Notes: generated from the sequence alone by a model not told the origin. Shown: positions 26,213 to 35,047, counted from the first letter of the stretch. The stretch is 64,000 nucleotides of DNA from Thermasporomyces sp036564245 (GCA_036564245.1 DATCKU010000017.1:31509-95508), one strand, 5' to 3'. Made by a program: numbers and translations.

Positions 26213-26950
26213 CTAGGCGCGGTAGTCGGCGACGACGAGATCGGTGAGCTCCTGGAGGGAAGTTTCGGAAGCCACCAGGTCATGCGAGATCTCGCCGTGC
26301 GCCAGGAGGTTGACCCGATCGCACACGTCGAGGATCTGGGCGTAGTTGTGCGCGATGATGATGATCGCCATGTCGCCGCGAGCTCTCAGCCGGCGGATGA
26401 GCCCGAGGATCAGGCTGCCCTCCTTGGCGCCCATGGCGGCGAGCGGCTCGTCGAGCAGCAGGATCCGCGCGTCGGAGTAGACCGAGCGAGCCACCGCGAT
26501 CGCCTGGCGCTGACCGCCGGAGAGCTTCGCCACCTCGACGTCGACCGACTCGATCCCCACCCCCATGTCGTCCAGGTGCTGCCGGGCGAGCCTTCGCATC
26601 TCCCGCTTGCGCAGCAACCTGCCGCGTACCAGCTCACGCCCCAGGAACATGTTGTGGTAAACGGTGAGCTCGCCTACGAGGGCGAGGTCCTGGTACACCG
26701 TGTCGATCCCCAAGGATCGCGCGTGTTCGACGGACCGGAGCGTGACCGGCTTCCCATCCAGGTAGATCGCACCGGAGTCCGGTTGATGGAACCCACACAG
26801 GATCTTGATCAGGGTCGACTTTCCTGCCCCGTTGTCGCCGATCAGGCCGAGGACCTCGCCCTTCTCCAAGCGGAGGTTGACGTCTCGCAACGCGGTGATC
26901 GCGCCGAACCGCTTGGACACGTGCTCTACACGCAGGATCTCGTCTGGCAT
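26213..26950 (-). CDS. Sugar ABC transporter ATP-binding protein, single-domain CUT2 type
   Basis: A 245-residue ATPase: Walker A GDNGAGKST, signature LSGGQRQAIAVARSV, Walker B ILLLDEPLAAMG and H-loop IIIAHNYAQIL. It has only one ATPase domain, whereas ribose-type importers often use a duplicated protein of about 500 residues; fructose-type FrcA proteins are also single-domain. ATG 26950 shares a base with the TGA of the permease gene (TGATG), so it is coupled to it. Confidence 0.9.
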   Translation of the reverse strand: MPDEILRVEHVSKRFGAITALRDVNLRLEKGEVLGLIGDNGAGKSTLIKILCGFHQPDSGAIYLDGKPVTLRSVEHARSLGIDTVYQDLALVGELTVYHNMFLGRELVRGRLLRKREMRRLARQHLDDMGVGIESVDVEVAKLSGGQRQAIAVARSVYSDARILLLDEPLAAMGAKEGSLILGLIRRLRARGDMAIIIIAHNYAQILDVCDRVNLLAHGEISHDLVASETSLQELTDLVVADYRA

Positions 26951-27978
26951 CAGGTACGACCAGCCCTTCGTAGCGTGGCGAGGCGAACGTTCGACACCAT
27001 CGCGATCAGGATGGCCACCCCGATGATCAGGTCGAACGTGTAGGCGCTGACACCGATCAGGTTGAACCCGTCGCGCAGGACGCCGAGCACGATCGCACCG
27101 AGGAGGGCGCCGATGATCGTGCCCGACCCACCGGCGAGCGCCGTCCCACCGATCACGGCGGCGGCGACCGCAGCAAACATGATGGTCGTGCCGCCGGCGC
27201 TCGGGTCGATCGAGTCGATCCGGAACGCCTCGATGATGCCCGCGAACCCGCCGAGCGTGCTGCAGATCATGAAGTTCCCGATCTTGATCCGGCCGACCCG
27301 GATGCCGGCCTCCCGCGCGCCGAGCAGGTTTCCGCCGACGGCGATCGTGTGCACTCCCCACCGGGTCTGGGTCAGGACGACGTGGAAGAACGCGACGATG
27401 AGCAGCGCCCACGTGATCTCCGACCACCCTGCCGCACCCAGCCAGGGCTGAACACCCGTAGCCGGCTCCGGGATCGGCACGGGGTAGGCACCGGACGTCG
27501 TCAGCGTGATTCCGCTGACCACGAACAGCATGCCGAGCGTGGTCACGAACGACGGCACCCGAAGCACCACGGTGATAAGACCGTTGGCCAGTCCGATGCA
27601 AGCGCACAGCACCAGTGCGATCGCGATCGCGGGAAGGACCGGCACGCCGTAGAGGTCGATCGCGAAGTGCATGAGGAACGGCGCGAGCGTATAGACGTTG
27701 CCGACCGAGAGGTCGATCTCACCGCTCACCAACAGGAGTACCTGACCAACGGCGATGATCGCCGTCGCCGCGACATACTGCGAAACGGTGATCAGGTTGC
27801 CTTCGGTGAAAAAGATCCCGGTCGTCGCCTGAAAGTAGAGCATGAGCAAGACGGCGACCGCGACGATGCTCGCCTCCCGCCAGCGCAGGAAGACGTCCGC
27901 CACACGACGCGCGACGAGACCGACTCGTCGCGGTGCCGCCTCGACACTGCCAGCTTGCTGCGAATCCAGGCTAGTCAT
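26950..27978 (-). CDS. Sugar ABC transporter permease (RbsC-like, CUT2)
   Basis: A 342-residue membrane protein with the CUT2 permease features GQVLLLVSGEIDLSVGNV, RVPSFVTTLGMLFVVSGI, the conserved IAVGGNLLGAREAGI and FAAVAAAVIGGTALAGGSGTI near the C-terminus. About nine to ten helices are expected. It follows the binding-protein gene with an 8-bp overlap and is followed by the ATPase gene with a 1-bp overlap, giving the order binding protein, permease, ATPase. Confidence 0.9.
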   Translation of the reverse strand: MTSLDSQQAGSVEAAPRRVGLVARRVADVFLRWREASIVAVAVLLMLYFQATTGIFFTEGNLITVSQYVAATAIIAVGQVLLLVSGEIDLSVGNVYTLAPFLMHFAIDLYGVPVLPAIAIALVLCACIGLANGLITVVLRVPSFVTTLGMLFVVSGITLTTSGAYPVPIPEPATGVQPWLGAAGWSEITWALLIVAFFHVVLTQTRWGVHTIAVGGNLLGAREAGIRVGRIKIGNFMICSTLGGFAGIIEAFRIDSIDPSAGGTTIMFAAVAAAVIGGTALAGGSGTIIGALLGAIVLGVLRDGFNLIGVSAYTFDLIIGVAILIAMVSNVRLATLRRAGRT

Positions 27979-29107
27979 GCGGAATCGGCCCCGAGCGTTC
28001 GATGTACTGCTGCTTCTTGTCCGATCCTTCGTACCTGGTCTTCGTCGTGAGGTACGGATCGACGTTGTCCTTGGTCACGAAAAGCAAACCTGTGTTGGTC
28101 TCCGGCGGTGCGACCAGCCCACCGGACAGCTTGTAGAGGTAGAGGCCCAGTACCGGCAGGAACCCTTGCAGGTAAGGCTGCTGGTCGATGGTGAAGTCCA
28201 GGTCGCCGTTCTTGATGGCCTCGAGCGTGCCCGGCACGAGGTCGAACCCACCGGCTGCCACGCCCTTGTCCTTGAGCTTGTACTTCGCCATGACCTTGCC
28301 GACCGCCTCGGTCGAGCCGGCGTCCACCGCGAACATGCCGGTCAGGTCCGGATGGCCCTGCACGTAGGCGTCGATCGTGCTGAGCTCCTGCGGCAGCTCC
28401 GCACCGCTCGCCACCTGATGGAACCGGATCGGTTTGCCGGACTCTTCGATCGCCTGCTTGGCCCCATCGATCCGCGGTTGGATGTTGAGCTGGCCAGGTG
28501 TGGCGATGAAGCCGACCACGTCGCCTTCGTCCACGAGCGACACGATGCGCTTGCCCAGCTCGACGCCGGACGTGAACAGGTCCTGGCCGATGTACGCCAG
28601 TCGGTTCGTGCCCGGATCGTCTGCCGATCCGTCCGCGTTGTAGGAAACCACGGGAATCCCGGCATCGAGCGCTCGGTCGACCGGGGCGGAGAACGCATTG
28701 ACGTCAACCACCGAGACCGCGATTCCGTCGGCCTTCGCCGAGATCGCGGCGTTCATGGCGTTGACCATTTCTCCCACGACCGAGGTCTTCGAACCGGTCC
28801 ACTGGTAGCGGCATCCCAGAAGTGCGCACGCATCGGCCGCGCCGTACTGCGTGGGCACGAAGAACGGGTTCGTGGTGACGTGGTTGACGAAGACGAACCG
28901 CCACTCCGGCGTCTTCGGGAAGTCGCCCGGCCCACCGGCCGAAGGCTGGTTCTGCTGTTGCGGTGCACACGCGGTCAGCAGAGCGGATGCGGCCAGCGAG
29001 GCGCTGGCGAGGCCTGCACCGCTCAGCAGCCGGCGGCGTGTGGTCTCGGGGAGGTCAAGCGTGTCGAGCGCTTCCTCGACCCTGGGATCGATCTGCTTCC
29101 TTCTCAT
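27971..29107 (-). CDS. Sugar ABC transporter substrate-binding lipoprotein (RbsB-like, CUT2)
   Basis: A 378-residue periplasmic-binding-protein type 1 fold protein. The N-terminus has a charged 20-residue extension, a TTRRRLLSG twin-arginine-like motif and a lipobox LLTAC with Cys47. The mature domain shows the usual RbsB pattern (FVFVNHVTTNPFFVPTQYGAADA, GIAVSVVDVNAFSAPVDRALDAGIPVVSYNADG, GMFAVDAGSTEAVGKVM). A sugar is the expected ligand. ATG 29107 with GGGAG 8 bp upstream is preferred over two longer starts. Rhamnose is a reasonable guess from the neighbourhood only. Confidence 0.88.
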   Translation of the reverse strand: MRRKQIDPRVEEALDTLDLPETTRRRLLSGAGLASASLAASALLTACAPQQQNQPSAGGPGDFPKTPEWRFVFVNHVTTNPFFVPTQYGAADACALLGCRYQWTGSKTSVVGEMVNAMNAAISAKADGIAVSVVDVNAFSAPVDRALDAGIPVVSYNADGSADDPGTNRLAYIGQDLFTSGVELGKRIVSLVDEGDVVGFIATPGQLNIQPRIDGAKQAIEESGKPIRFHQVASGAELPQELSTIDAYVQGHPDLTGMFAVDAGSTEAVGKVMAKYKLKDKGVAAGGFDLVPGTLEAIKNGDLDFTIDQQPYLQGFLPVLGLYLYKLSGGLVAPPETNTGLLFVTKDNVDPYLTTKTRYEGSDKKQQYIERSGPIPHD

Positions 29108-29306
29108 CGGCTGGGCTCCCTTGCCTTTCCCGTACGGCATGCCGGAACGAAGCAGACGGCGGGCTTGTGGTGCCACGGAGCCTGAGGAGCAGCGACGGAG
29201 GCCTACGACCCTCCGCCATTCCGCTGGCCGTCGAGAGAGCCCGTTCGTCCGCCCCCGGACGGTCGACTAGCAACGTAGATGCGTTTCGGACATTCGGGGC
29301 GCTGAA

Positions 29307-29336
29307 ACGCTAGATCGCCAGTGTGAACACTGTCAA
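29307..29336 (-). promoter_or_regulatory. Promoter of the CUT2 sugar importer
   Basis: On the minus strand, TTGACA (29336-29331), an 18-bp spacer and TAGCGT (29312-29307): consensus -35 and a good -10. The same hexamers and spacing occur at the alpha-L-rhamnosidase promoter. Confidence 0.75.
29319..29332. promoter_or_regulatory. Operator palindrome within the importer promoter
   Basis: CAGTGT-GA-ACACTG is a perfect 6+6 inverted repeat between the -35 and -10 boxes, overlapping the -35. GCGTTTC (29281-29287) and GAAACGC (29304-29310) form a second inverted repeat flanking and overlapping the -10. Both sites are positioned for repression. Confidence 0.65.
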
Positions 29337-29409
29337 TGCTCCGGCTTCTCCCAGCTGGCCGACACTGGCTCACCCGCAGTCTGACGTCGGGTGTTGTCAG
29401 GCTGCGTTG

Positions 29410-30441
29410 TCACGTTGCGATGGTCTGCAACGCCAGCGTGCGCAGTGGTGTGAGCCGGCCGCGGGACGGTCCGTAGTAGACGGCGTTGGTGCAGATCGCG
29501 ATGTAGCGGCCGGTGTGCGGGGCGAGGTAGAGGCTGGTGCCGGTCCAGCCGTGATGGTAGGCGACACGGCCGGCGTCGGCGAGGATCCACGACAGGCCGC
29601 GGTCCAGACCCGGTTCGATCGCGGTGTGCGGGACCATGCTGGTGCGCAGCCAGTGACCGAGCACGGAGCGGTCGTCGCTGTGGACGGTCAGCAGGTGCTC
29701 GGCGTAGCGCGCGAGATCGTACGGCGTGGCGAACACGCCCGCGTGACCTGCGACACCGCCGAGCAGTGCGGCGTTGTCGTCAGGCGCGCTGCCCCAGATG
29801 CGGGGCGCGCCGACGATGCGTTGCTCGGTGGGGGCGACGCCGGGCCCGCGGTCCACCGGCCCATAGCGAGTGGACCTCATGCCGATCTCGCCCCACAGGT
29901 CGTTGGCGAGTTCGTCCAAAGCTCTGCCGGTCACGTACGAAAGCGCAAGGCCAAGCAGGATGTAGCCCCGGTTGATGTAGCGGTGTGCTCCGGAGGTGTC
30001 GTCACGAGGCTCCCGACACAACAGCTCGTGCAAGGGAGCGTCCGCGCCGCGGTACTGATCGAGTCTCGTGGCCGCACGCAGCCCTGAGGTGTGGGTGAGC
30101 AGTTCTTCGATGGTGGCCTGCCCGCTTGGCGCCTCACCGCTGATGGGCGGCAGGAAATCGCGAACGGGAGCGTCGAGCTCGAGCAGGCGGTCACGGAGTG
30201 CTCGGCCAACGAGCGGCCAGGTGGCCACGACCTTGGTCAGCGAGGCGACGTCGAACAAGGTCCCCTCGCTCGGGGGCGTGTCACCGAGTTCGACGGCGAC
30301 GGTGCCGGCGGTGACGACATGCCGTTCGCCACCGATGGTGCCGGACACGATGACTCCGCCAGGCGTGACGGCCTTGTCGACCGCGTCGTGGAGCGCTTCG
30401 GTCAGGCGGTCGACGCCGTGACGAGGAAATGGTGTGGGCAT
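29410..30441 (-). CDS. Serine hydrolase of the beta-lactamase/esterase (class C-like) family
   Basis: A 343-residue protein with the class C fold motifs: the nucleophile SLTK in FDVASLTKVVATW, the Tyr motif RYINRGYILLG in place of YxN, and a C-terminal HHGWTGTSLYLAP as the KTG-like HxG box. There is no signal peptide, so it is probably a cytoplasmic esterase or amidase rather than a resistance enzyme. ATG 30441 is chosen at the start of homology (MPTPFPRHGVDRL). It lies upstream of the importer genes on the same strand but 302 bp away with its own downstream promoter region. Confidence 0.82.
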   Translation of the reverse strand: MPTPFPRHGVDRLTEALHDAVDKAVTPGGVIVSGTIGGERHVVTAGTVAVELGDTPPSEGTLFDVASLTKVVATWPLVGRALRDRLLELDAPVRDFLPPISGEAPSGQATIEELLTHTSGLRAATRLDQYRGADAPLHELLCREPRDDTSGAHRYINRGYILLGLALSYVTGRALDELANDLWGEIGMRSTRYGPVDRGPGVAPTEQRIVGAPRIWGSAPDDNAALLGGVAGHAGVFATPYDLARYAEHLLTVHSDDRSVLGHWLRTSMVPHTAIEPGLDRGLSWILADAGRVAYHHGWTGTSLYLAPHTGRYIAICTNAVYYGPSRGRLTPLRTLALQTIAT

Positions 30442-30517
30442 CCGGCAGCCTCCGTCTCGGTGACGATGATGTCGGCTCCCAGCATGGCGGTACGGTCCAG
30501 TAGCTAGGCTGACGCGC

Positions 30518-31351
30518 ATGTCGCGCCCGTTCGAGCTGCTGTGCGAGGTCGAGCCGTCCACCCGACCGGATCTCGACCGGGTACGCCGTCAGATCGAGGT
30601 GCTTCGTCGCTGTTCGGACAAGTTTCTCGTACCGGACAACCACCTCGGGCGGGCGACGGTCTCGAGCATCGCAGTCGCACATGAGGTGCAGCAGTCCGGC
30701 GGCCAGGCGATCGCCTGTCTCAACGCCCGCGACCGCAACCTGCTCGGCTTTCGACGCGACCTGCTCACCGCGGCCGCATACGGCGTACGGGATCTCGTGT
30801 TCGTCTACGGCGACAAGCCGACGGTCGGCGACCGCGTGAGTGACGTCGCAGCAGGCGCGACCCCACGACACGGTGCTCGCTCCAGCCGGAATCTCACCGT
30901 GCGCTCCATGCTCGAGGAGACCCGGCGGCTTGCACGCGACGAGGCGTTCGCCGACGTTCCGGCGTTCCGCGTCGGTGTGACGAGCTCGCTCGCCCCCCTT
31001 CCTGCCTGGAAGGCCGATGCCGAGTTCCTTCTGGCGCAGGTCTCGTTCTCCGTCCCCGATCTCGTGCGCTGGCGGGAGCAGCTCGCGTTCGACGGAAAGG
31101 TCTACGCGGGCGTGATCGTGCTCGCGAGCGTCGACATGGCGCGGCGCCTGCGGGCCGCCGTCCCCGACATCACCGTCCCCGATGACGTGCTCTCCCGGCT
31201 GGCTTCCGACCGGACCGCTGGCGTCGAGGTCGCTTGTGAGCTTGTACGCGAGCTGCGGGAGACGGAGGCCTTCGACGGGGTCCACCTCGTCGGTGGGGTG
31301 CGTTACCGACAAATGGCACATCGCCTCGCCGAGATGGGGTTCCAGCGCTGA
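30518..31351 (+). CDS. Methylenetetrahydrofolate reductase-like protein
   Basis: A 277-residue TIM-barrel protein resembling MetF. It starts PFELLCEVEPSTRPDLDRV, has DNHLGRATVSS, LNARDRNLLGFRRDLLTAAAYGVRDLVFVYGDKP and an EFLLAQVSFSVPDLVRW segment like the MetF QTQxxFD region. MetF reduces 5,10-methylene-THF to 5-methyl-THF with FAD. Some key residues differ (for example QVSFS instead of QxxFD), so it may act on another folate or serve another pathway. ATG 30518 lies 7 bp after TAGGCT (30505-30510), consistent with a leaderless transcript. Confidence 0.72.
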   Translation: MSRPFELLCEVEPSTRPDLDRVRRQIEVLRRCSDKFLVPDNHLGRATVSSIAVAHEVQQSGGQAIACLNARDRNLLGFRRDLLTAAAYGVRDLVFVYGDKPTVGDRVSDVAAGATPRHGARSSRNLTVRSMLEETRRLARDEAFADVPAFRVGVTSSLAPLPAWKADAEFLLAQVSFSVPDLVRWREQLAFDGKVYAGVIVLASVDMARRLRAAVPDITVPDDVLSRLASDRTAGVEVACELVRELRETEAFDGVHLVGGVRYRQMAHRLAEMGFQR

Positions 31352-31381
31352 ACTTTCGCCAGCCCGAGGCTCGTCGTGGGT

Positions 31382-31392
31382 CGAAACTTTCG
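31382..31392. promoter_or_regulatory. Palindrome CGAAACTTTCG, second copy
   Basis: Identical to the core at 25974-25984. It lies 93 bp upstream of the orphan winged-helix gene, close to where a promoter would be. Confidence 0.5.
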
Positions 31393-31406
31393 CACTCCTT
31401 GGCGAA

Positions 31407-31424
31407 CTCACAGCTTGCTCTCAG
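31407..31424 (+). promoter_or_regulatory. Direct-repeat box CTCACAG-N4-CTCTCAG
   Basis: Two heptamers with an 11-bp period (31407-31413 and 31418-31424), about 60 bp before the start of the OmpR/PhoB-type gene. Winged-helix response regulators of this class bind direct repeats with one-turn spacing, so autoregulation is plausible. Confidence 0.5.
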
Positions 31425-31484
31425 GATCGGCCGGCAGGCTGCCCTGCATCACCGGACGCGCGACACACGGAGAATTCGGATGCC

Positions 31485-31793
31485 ATGCTGAGGTACGCGG
31501 ATCTCGAACTTGACGAACACGCTCACGTCGTACGCCGTAACGGTGAGCCGGTACGCCTCTCGCCGACCGAGTTCGACCTGCTGCACTACCTCCTGCTCAA
31601 CGCCGAGCGCGTGGTCAGCAAGTCGCAGATCCTCGACCGGGTGTGGGATTACCAGGCGGGTGGCGATGGCCGGATCGTCGAGTCCTACATCAGCTACCTA
31701 CGGCGCAAGATCGACGTCCACGATCCGCCACTGATCCACACCATCCGTGGAGTCGGCTACACACTGCGCGCCGCACCGGCAGGTCGCCGCTGA
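31485..31793 (+). CDS. Orphan OmpR/PhoB-type winged-helix DNA-binding protein without receiver domain
   Basis: A 102-residue protein that consists only of the trans_reg_C DNA-binding domain: LSPTEFDLLHYLLLNAERVVSKSQILDRVWDY, IVESYISYLRRKID, and the ending IHTIRGVGYTLR. A response regulator should carry about 120 receiver residues before this point, but the 133 bp to the upstream gene hold no receiver in any frame. It is therefore either a stand-alone effector or the remnant of a truncated regulator; no partner histidine kinase is nearby. Its last 37 bp overlap the convergent alpha-L-rhamnosidase gene. Confidence 0.75.
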   Translation: MLRYADLELDEHAHVVRRNGEPVRLSPTEFDLLHYLLLNAERVVSKSQILDRVWDYQAGGDGRIVESYISYLRRKIDVHDPPLIHTIRGVGYTLRAAPAGRR

Positions 31794-34700
31794 CCGTCGG
31801 AAGGTTGTCGCGAAAAGGCGGCGCGGAAGCTGTAGGAGCCCGAGCCGGTACGCACGACCACCTCGTCGCCTGCACCCGTCACGACGTCGACGTGCTCGAC
31901 GTCACCGAGCTTCCTCCCGCCTTCGGTGACCGTCTCGACGCCCACGGTGGGTAGCCAGACGTCGGCCGTGACGTTGGGAGGAACCACCACGTCGAGTTCG
32001 AACCCGTCGTCCTCGGTTCGCCAGTGGGTCGACACGGTCCCGTGCACGGTCTCGAGCACGCACCGAGCGGACGTGATTCCACCACCCACGCGGGGCCGGA
32101 TCCTCACCGTGGAATAGCCGAACTCCGCCGGCGCGATCCCACCGATGTTCTGGTACATCCACTCGCCGACCGCACCGTAGGCGTAGTGGTTGAACGACGT
32201 CATGCGCGCGTCCTGAAAGCCTCGCGAGTCGCTCCAGGAGTCCCAGCGCTCCCACATCGTCGTCGCGTCTCCGGCCACCACGGGATAGAGCCACGACGGG
32301 TAGGTCTCCTGGGTCAGCAGCCGGAACGCCACGTCGTCATATCCGAAACGGGACAGAACCGGCAGCAGGTAGGGCGTCCCGAGGAACCCGGTGGCGAGAT
32401 GCCAGTTGCGACTTTCGATCTCGTCCACCAACCGGCGCGCCGCCAGTGGCTCCTCGTCCGGTTCCAGCAAGCCGATGTGCAAGGCGAGGACGTAAGCGGT
32501 CTGCGTACCCGAGACGAGCTGTCCGCCACCTCGGACGAACCGATCCCGAAAAGCTTGACGCACCCGGGCGAAGAGGTCCCGGTACGCAGTGGCGTCGGAT
32601 GTCTCACCGAGCACGTCGGCCAACTGGGCGGCGAGCTTGGCGACGTAGGCGAAGAACGCCGTCGAGACGAGATCTTTCGGTGTCTCGATCGGCGCCAGCC
32701 AGTCGGCGAATCCGGCGTTCGGCCGGACGAAGTCACTGCTGTTGTGCCGCAAGTAGTCCAGCCAGAGCCGGATCGCGTCGAACGACTCCCGTGCTGCACG
32801 TTTGTCGTCGTAGGCACGCAGCAGCTCCCATGGCACGATCACGATCGCGTCGCCCCACCCGGCGGCACCCGTCTCCTGCCGTCCGTCGCCATGGCGCTTG
32901 GAGTACCTCGTCATGATGTCCGGTGCCACGTGCGGCACACCGCCGTCGGGCTGCTGACCATCGCGGAGGTCGCGCAACCACTTCCGAAGGAACGAACGCA
33001 CGTCGTAGTTGAACGCCGCGGTGGCCGCGAACACCTGCGCATCGCCCGTCCACCCCAGGCGCTCGTCACGTTGCGGGCAGTCCGTGGGCACCGCGAGGAA
33101 GTTGCCACGCTGGCCCCACACGATGTTCTGCTGGAGCTTGTTGATCCGCGGATCGGAGCACTCGAGTTCGCCGATCTGCTCCATCGCGGCGTACGCCACG
33201 CATGCCGTGATGTCGTCCGGGCGCAACTCCCCTGGATAACCGCTGACCTCGACGTAGCGGAACCCGTGCACGGTGAATCGCGGTTCGAACACCTCGCCCG
33301 CTTCGGCACCGCTCAGGATGAACTCGTCGGTGGCCCGGGCGCCACGCAGCGCCTCGACGTAGAGCTCGCGCTTGTGGTCGAGCACTTCGGCGTGCCGCAC
33401 CAGCACTCGCGACCCGGCCTCTCCGGCCACGCGCAGCCGGACCCACCCGACGAGGTTCTGACCGAAGTCGACGATCCACCGACCAGAGCCGCGGTTCTCG
33501 ATGCTCACCGGGGAGAGCTCGTGCTGAACCGTGATGGGCGGAGCGACTCGTGCCTCCAACCGGCCATGTGTCGGTGTCGCGACGACCACCTCGGGCCAGG
33601 AGGAGTCGTCGAATCCCGAGGCATCCCATCCCTGCGGCTCGGCACGGGCGTCCACCACTTCGCCGTTTTGCAGGTCGGCGTACCGAATGGCGCCAGACCC
33701 CACCCGCCACGAGTGATCCGTCGCCACGATGGTGCGCGTGCCGTCGGCGTGCTCGAGCTCCAGCCGTGCCAAGAACAACCGCTGCTTGCCCCACTGGAAC
33801 TGGCCCAACCAGCCGACGTTCCCGGCGTACCACCCGTCGGCGAGGACAGCACCGAGCACGTTCCGGCCTTCGACGACGTGCTCGGTGACGTCGTAGGTCT
33901 GGTAGGGAACACGATGGTCGTAGTCGGTCCACCCCGGCGAGAGGCGCTCGTTCCCGATCCGGGCGCCGTTGAGGCGCGCCTCGTAGAGGCCCAGTGCGGT
34001 CGCGTAGAGGCGGGCCTTGACGACCGGCGTGGAGACGACGAACTCCTTGCGGAGGTACGGACTCGGCCGATAGGTGAGCGGGCTTCGCCCGTGAGGAGCC
34101 GTACCATGCAACGAAATCTTTTCGGCGAGCGCCCAGTGCCCGTCGTCATGGTCGACCCGAGTCCACGACTCTTCCTCGGCCGCCGCACATCGCCAGGTGC
34201 CGTCTGTTCCGACCATCAGCGCGGGGTGGTCGGCGAATTCCAGCCGAAGCCCGGCAGCGAGTCCTGGTGGCTCCGAACCGTCCGGATAGCTGACCCGGAT
34301 GGCCACGACATGCCGACCCGCTCCGCCGTCGACCGACCGTCGTGACCCGTCGGTCGGAATCGGTTCGTCGTCGAAGTACGCCTGAAGCTCGGCATTTCCC
34401 GCGTCGGCGGCAAGTCGTACCGCGACAGGCACTTGGTCGCCCGGAACGTCGATCCGAGAACGGAAGTAGGCGAGTCGTGCCGGCGCGGCCCCATCGTGCT
34501 GCCGGGTGGACGGCAGCCAGATGCGCTCCACGTGACGGTGTGGGCTCACGTAGTCCAACGAGACGGCATCGGCCAACGTCGCGTCCTCGGCCGAACCGAT
34601 CCAATCGGCTCGAATGCCATCGGACCAGTCCTTTTCGGACGTGAGGCCCATCTCGAATTCCGCCGGTGGGCTCCACGCGGATTCCCGTCCAGATTCGTCG

Positions 34701-35047
34701 ACGACGCGAACCGACCATGCGTAACGGGTGCGGGATCGCAACGGGGGACCGGCATAGCGGATGTCGTGGGTCTCACCGGAATGGACAAGACCCGAATCCC
34801 ACGCCACGTCGTGGTCGTCGTCGGCGGGGTCCCACGCCTCGAGTGCTGCGTGGTCGGTGACCTCGATCAGCCTGATCTGGTAGCCGGTCTGGCGACGCGC
34901 CCGACCAGAACCGGTCAGCTTCCAGGCCAAGAGCGGCGCCGATTCGTCTATACCCAAGGGATTGTGAGCTCGTTCAGTACGAAGGTCGTGAGGCTGAAGC
35001 GGCACATGAGTTGGACTGGTTACAGGTGCTGGCTGCACGAACGCCAC
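31757..35047 (-). CDS. Alpha-L-rhamnosidase (GH78)
   Basis: About 1,096 residues, the normal size of multi-domain GH78 enzymes. An N-terminal Fn3-like domain (LRTERAHNPLGIDESAPLLAW) and two beta-sandwich domains with carbohydrate-binding character precede the (alpha/alpha)6 barrel. The barrel carries the catalytic region TDCPQRDERLGWTGD, which holds the general acid, and TMWERWDS with the presumed base Glu. It releases L-rhamnose from glycosides, feeding the rhaM-I-D-B pathway in this window. No signal peptide is visible, suggesting cytoplasmic action on imported rhamnosides. GTG 35047 or GTG 35005 are both possible starts; the longer 35107 start falls inside the operator. Confidence 0.93.
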   Translation of the reverse strand: MAFVQPAPVTSPTHVPLQPHDLRTERAHNPLGIDESAPLLAWKLTGSGRARRQTGYQIRLIEVTDHAALEAWDPADDDHDVAWDSGLVHSGETHDIRYAGPPLRSRTRYAWSVRVVDESGRESAWSPPAEFEMGLTSEKDWSDGIRADWIGSAEDATLADAVSLDYVSPHRHVERIWLPSTRQHDGAAPARLAYFRSRIDVPGDQVPVAVRLAADAGNAELQAYFDDEPIPTDGSRRSVDGGAGRHVVAIRVSYPDGSEPPGLAAGLRLEFADHPALMVGTDGTWRCAAAEEESWTRVDHDDGHWALAEKISLHGTAPHGRSPLTYRPSPYLRKEFVVSTPVVKARLYATALGLYEARLNGARIGNERLSPGWTDYDHRVPYQTYDVTEHVVEGRNVLGAVLADGWYAGNVGWLGQFQWGKQRLFLARLELEHADGTRTIVATDHSWRVGSGAIRYADLQNGEVVDARAEPQGWDASGFDDSSWPEVVVATPTHGRLEARVAPPITVQHELSPVSIENRGSGRWIVDFGQNLVGWVRLRVAGEAGSRVLVRHAEVLDHKRELYVEALRGARATDEFILSGAEAGEVFEPRFTVHGFRYVEVSGYPGELRPDDITACVAYAAMEQIGELECSDPRINKLQQNIVWGQRGNFLAVPTDCPQRDERLGWTGDAQVFAATAAFNYDVRSFLRKWLRDLRDGQQPDGGVPHVAPDIMTRYSKRHGDGRQETGAAGWGDAIVIVPWELLRAYDDKRAARESFDAIRLWLDYLRHNSSDFVRPNAGFADWLAPIETPKDLVSTAFFAYVAKLAAQLADVLGETSDATAYRDLFARVRQAFRDRFVRGGGQLVSGTQTAYVLALHIGLLEPDEEPLAARRLVDEIESRNWHLATGFLGTPYLLPVLSRFGYDDVAFRLLTQETYPSWLYPVVAGDATTMWERWDSWSDSRGFQDARMTSFNHYAYGAVGEWMYQNIGGIAPAEFGYSTVRIRPRVGGGITSARCVLETVHGTVSTHWRTEDDGFELDVVVPPNVTADVWLPTVGVETVTEGGRKLGDVEHVDVVTGAGDEVVVRTGSGSYSFRAAFSRQPSDGQRRPAGAARSV

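Noticed and set aside
31352..31484. A possible receiver domain or frameshifted 5' part for the orphan winged-helix gene
   Set aside because: Only 133 bp are available and no frame contains the conserved Asp or Lys segments of a receiver.
32024..34345. A 773-codon frame antisense to alpha-L-rhamnosidase
   Set aside because: Composition is that of an antisense shadow and the GH78 protein on the other strand has complete catalytic motifs.
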